NCBI GenBank assembly: GCA_017996845.1
Contig: JAGOGF010000125.1
Span: 1-7,166, forward strand
DNA length: 7,166 bases
Direction of reading: 5' to 3'
Source of the DNA: Butyrivibrio sp.
Lineage (GTDB): Bacteria > Bacillota_A > Clostridia > Lachnospirales > Lachnospiraceae
Positions within the stretch are counted from its first letter, which is position 1. Each line of letters starts with the position of its first letter. This document shows, in pieces, positions 6,270 to 7,166 of this stretch. The notes beneath the pieces are model-generated. The model was not told the origin of the DNA, ran no database searches, and saw nothing but the letters and a program-made list of their open reading frames with translations. Made by a program: the position numbers and the translations under genes.

Positions 6270-7085
6270 TTATTCTTTTTCCTGTTTTCTTCTCTTTTTC
6301 TGTATTACCAGAACACTTGATGCTGCGCCTGCACAGATCAGAATAATCAGAATCCTCATCAGATCATCTGTTGTATCTCCCGTTGCACGGCTTCTTGTTG
6401 CACCAAGGACTGCAGGTTGTTCGGTCACTGCAGGTGTTGCTACTGTCTGCGGTGTTCTCGTTGCGCCAAGAACTGCGGGTGTTGCTGCTGCAGGTACCGG
6501 AGCTGCTCCAATTGTCGTAATCGTTGTTGTTGTTGTAGTTGTTGTGCCACCACCTGTTGCTGCAGCATTGACTGTAAGTGTACCAAGTGCTTCTGATATC
6601 GAATAATTGTTTGCATCTGCAGTACCATTCCAGGTAAGGCTATAGCTGTTTGCAGAACTTCCAATTGCAGTCTGTGTACCTGTCACAGAAAACGTTGCTG
6701 TTTCATCATTCACCAGACCTGTAAAGCTTCCTGATGCAGTAAGTGCTGAGCCGTCATATGTTTTGCTTGCACTGTTTGTTGTAACAGTTAATGGTGCCTG
6801 TGTGATTGTGAGTGTTCCTGTTCCTTCTGAATCCATGTAATTGGTATTTTCTGCTTTTACATATATCGTTTGTGCTGAAATGACATTTTTATACTCTGGT
6901 GCTGTTTCAGACCAATTTTTAATTTCTGTACTATCAGTACTATATAAAAGTTTTGAACCAGACTGTGCTGCACTCGCCGTAATAGAATGCCAGGTACCAT
7001 CATATGTACCATTATAGCTTGTTACTGTTACGGGGTTTAAATCAATGTCATTTAGATAAGCATTTCGTCTGTTAGGAAAGGTATC
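6270..7085 (-). pseudogene. 3' remnant of an MBG-domain surface protein with sorting-signal-like C-terminus
   Basis: An open stretch of 271 codons encodes the end of a cell-surface protein. Residues about 15-100 form a diverged extracellular repeat (NPVTVTSYNGTYDGTWHSI... to GTLTITQA). Residues about 100-175 form an MBG domain (LTVTTNSASKTYDGSALTASG...LGTLTVNAA). A Thr-rich linker follows, then two VLGATR units, then RATGD, a hydrophobic segment (LMRILIILICAGAASSVLVI) and a basic tail (KKRRKQEKE). This layout is that of a sortase substrate, though the LPxTG box is replaced by a RATGD-type sequence. The frame is blocked upstream by TGA (7086-7088) and TAA (7116-7118). The first in-frame ATG, at 6836, falls inside a domain and has no SD. 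The gene is therefore 5'-truncated, or rearranged near 7060-7090. A sequencing or assembly error, or a full gene beyond the window edge joined by frameshift, remains possible. Confidence 0.7.
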
Positions 7086-7166
7086 TCACAGGTTACAAGC
7101 CTCTGAAAAATCTGTTTAGTTAAGAAAAGGCATGTGAAAACGGTTGAGATTTGAATCAGGAAAACA

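Noticed and set aside
6440..6664. Minus-strand Gln-rich 74-codon frame
   Set aside because: It is a shifted reading of the Thr/Ala-rich linker of the MBG protein. The poly-Gln comes from the GTT/GCA repeats, not from a real gene.

Overview
The window reads as a chromosomal segment of a low-to-moderate GC, Gram-positive Clostridia member, most likely a gut Lachnospiraceae. This is inferred from strong GGAGG-type ribosome binding sites, intrinsic terminators, an MBG-domain surface protein with a VLGATR...ATGD-type C-terminus, and the overall protein style. No rRNA, tRNA or taxonomic marker gene is present, so the placement is an inference. All convincing genes lie on the minus strand, so transcription runs from high to low coordinates.

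Layout in transcription order. (1) 7166-6270: the 3' part of an MBG-repeat surface protein. Its reading frame is closed by stops at 7086 and 7116 and has no credible start, so it looks 5'-truncated. A bidirectional terminator follows at 6193-6229. (2) 6073-5478: a sigma-A-like promoter, then a 169-residue protein of unknown function with a strong SD and a GTG start, then a nested-hairpin terminator at 5400-5453. (3) 5316-300: a four-gene operon-like run with an extended -10 promoter and a 17-bp palindrome at the presumed transcription start. The genes are serine O-acetyltransferase, an EamA/DMT-family membrane transporter, a polytopic GT-C-like membrane protein, and a GT2 glycosyltransferase fused to a GtrA domain. 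Gaps are 29, 40 and 94 nt. (4) 299-1: a tandem array of 64-bp units, each carrying an internal hairpin, ending two bases beyond the last stop codon in a perfect 14-bp inverted repeat.

The most coherent biology is the GT-C plus GT2-GtrA pair. It resembles the three-component membrane glycosylation systems (GtrB-like sugar loader, GtrA-like flippase, polytopic transferase), with the first two components fused. Such a pair would move a sugar through a polyprenyl-phosphate carrier and attach it to a surface polymer outside the cell. Its placement behind a cysteine biosynthesis gene and a DMT transporter may be only an operon of convenience. The less explained items are the 64-bp array, the truncated surface-protein gene with its non-canonical sorting signal, and the palindrome in the cysE-like promoter.
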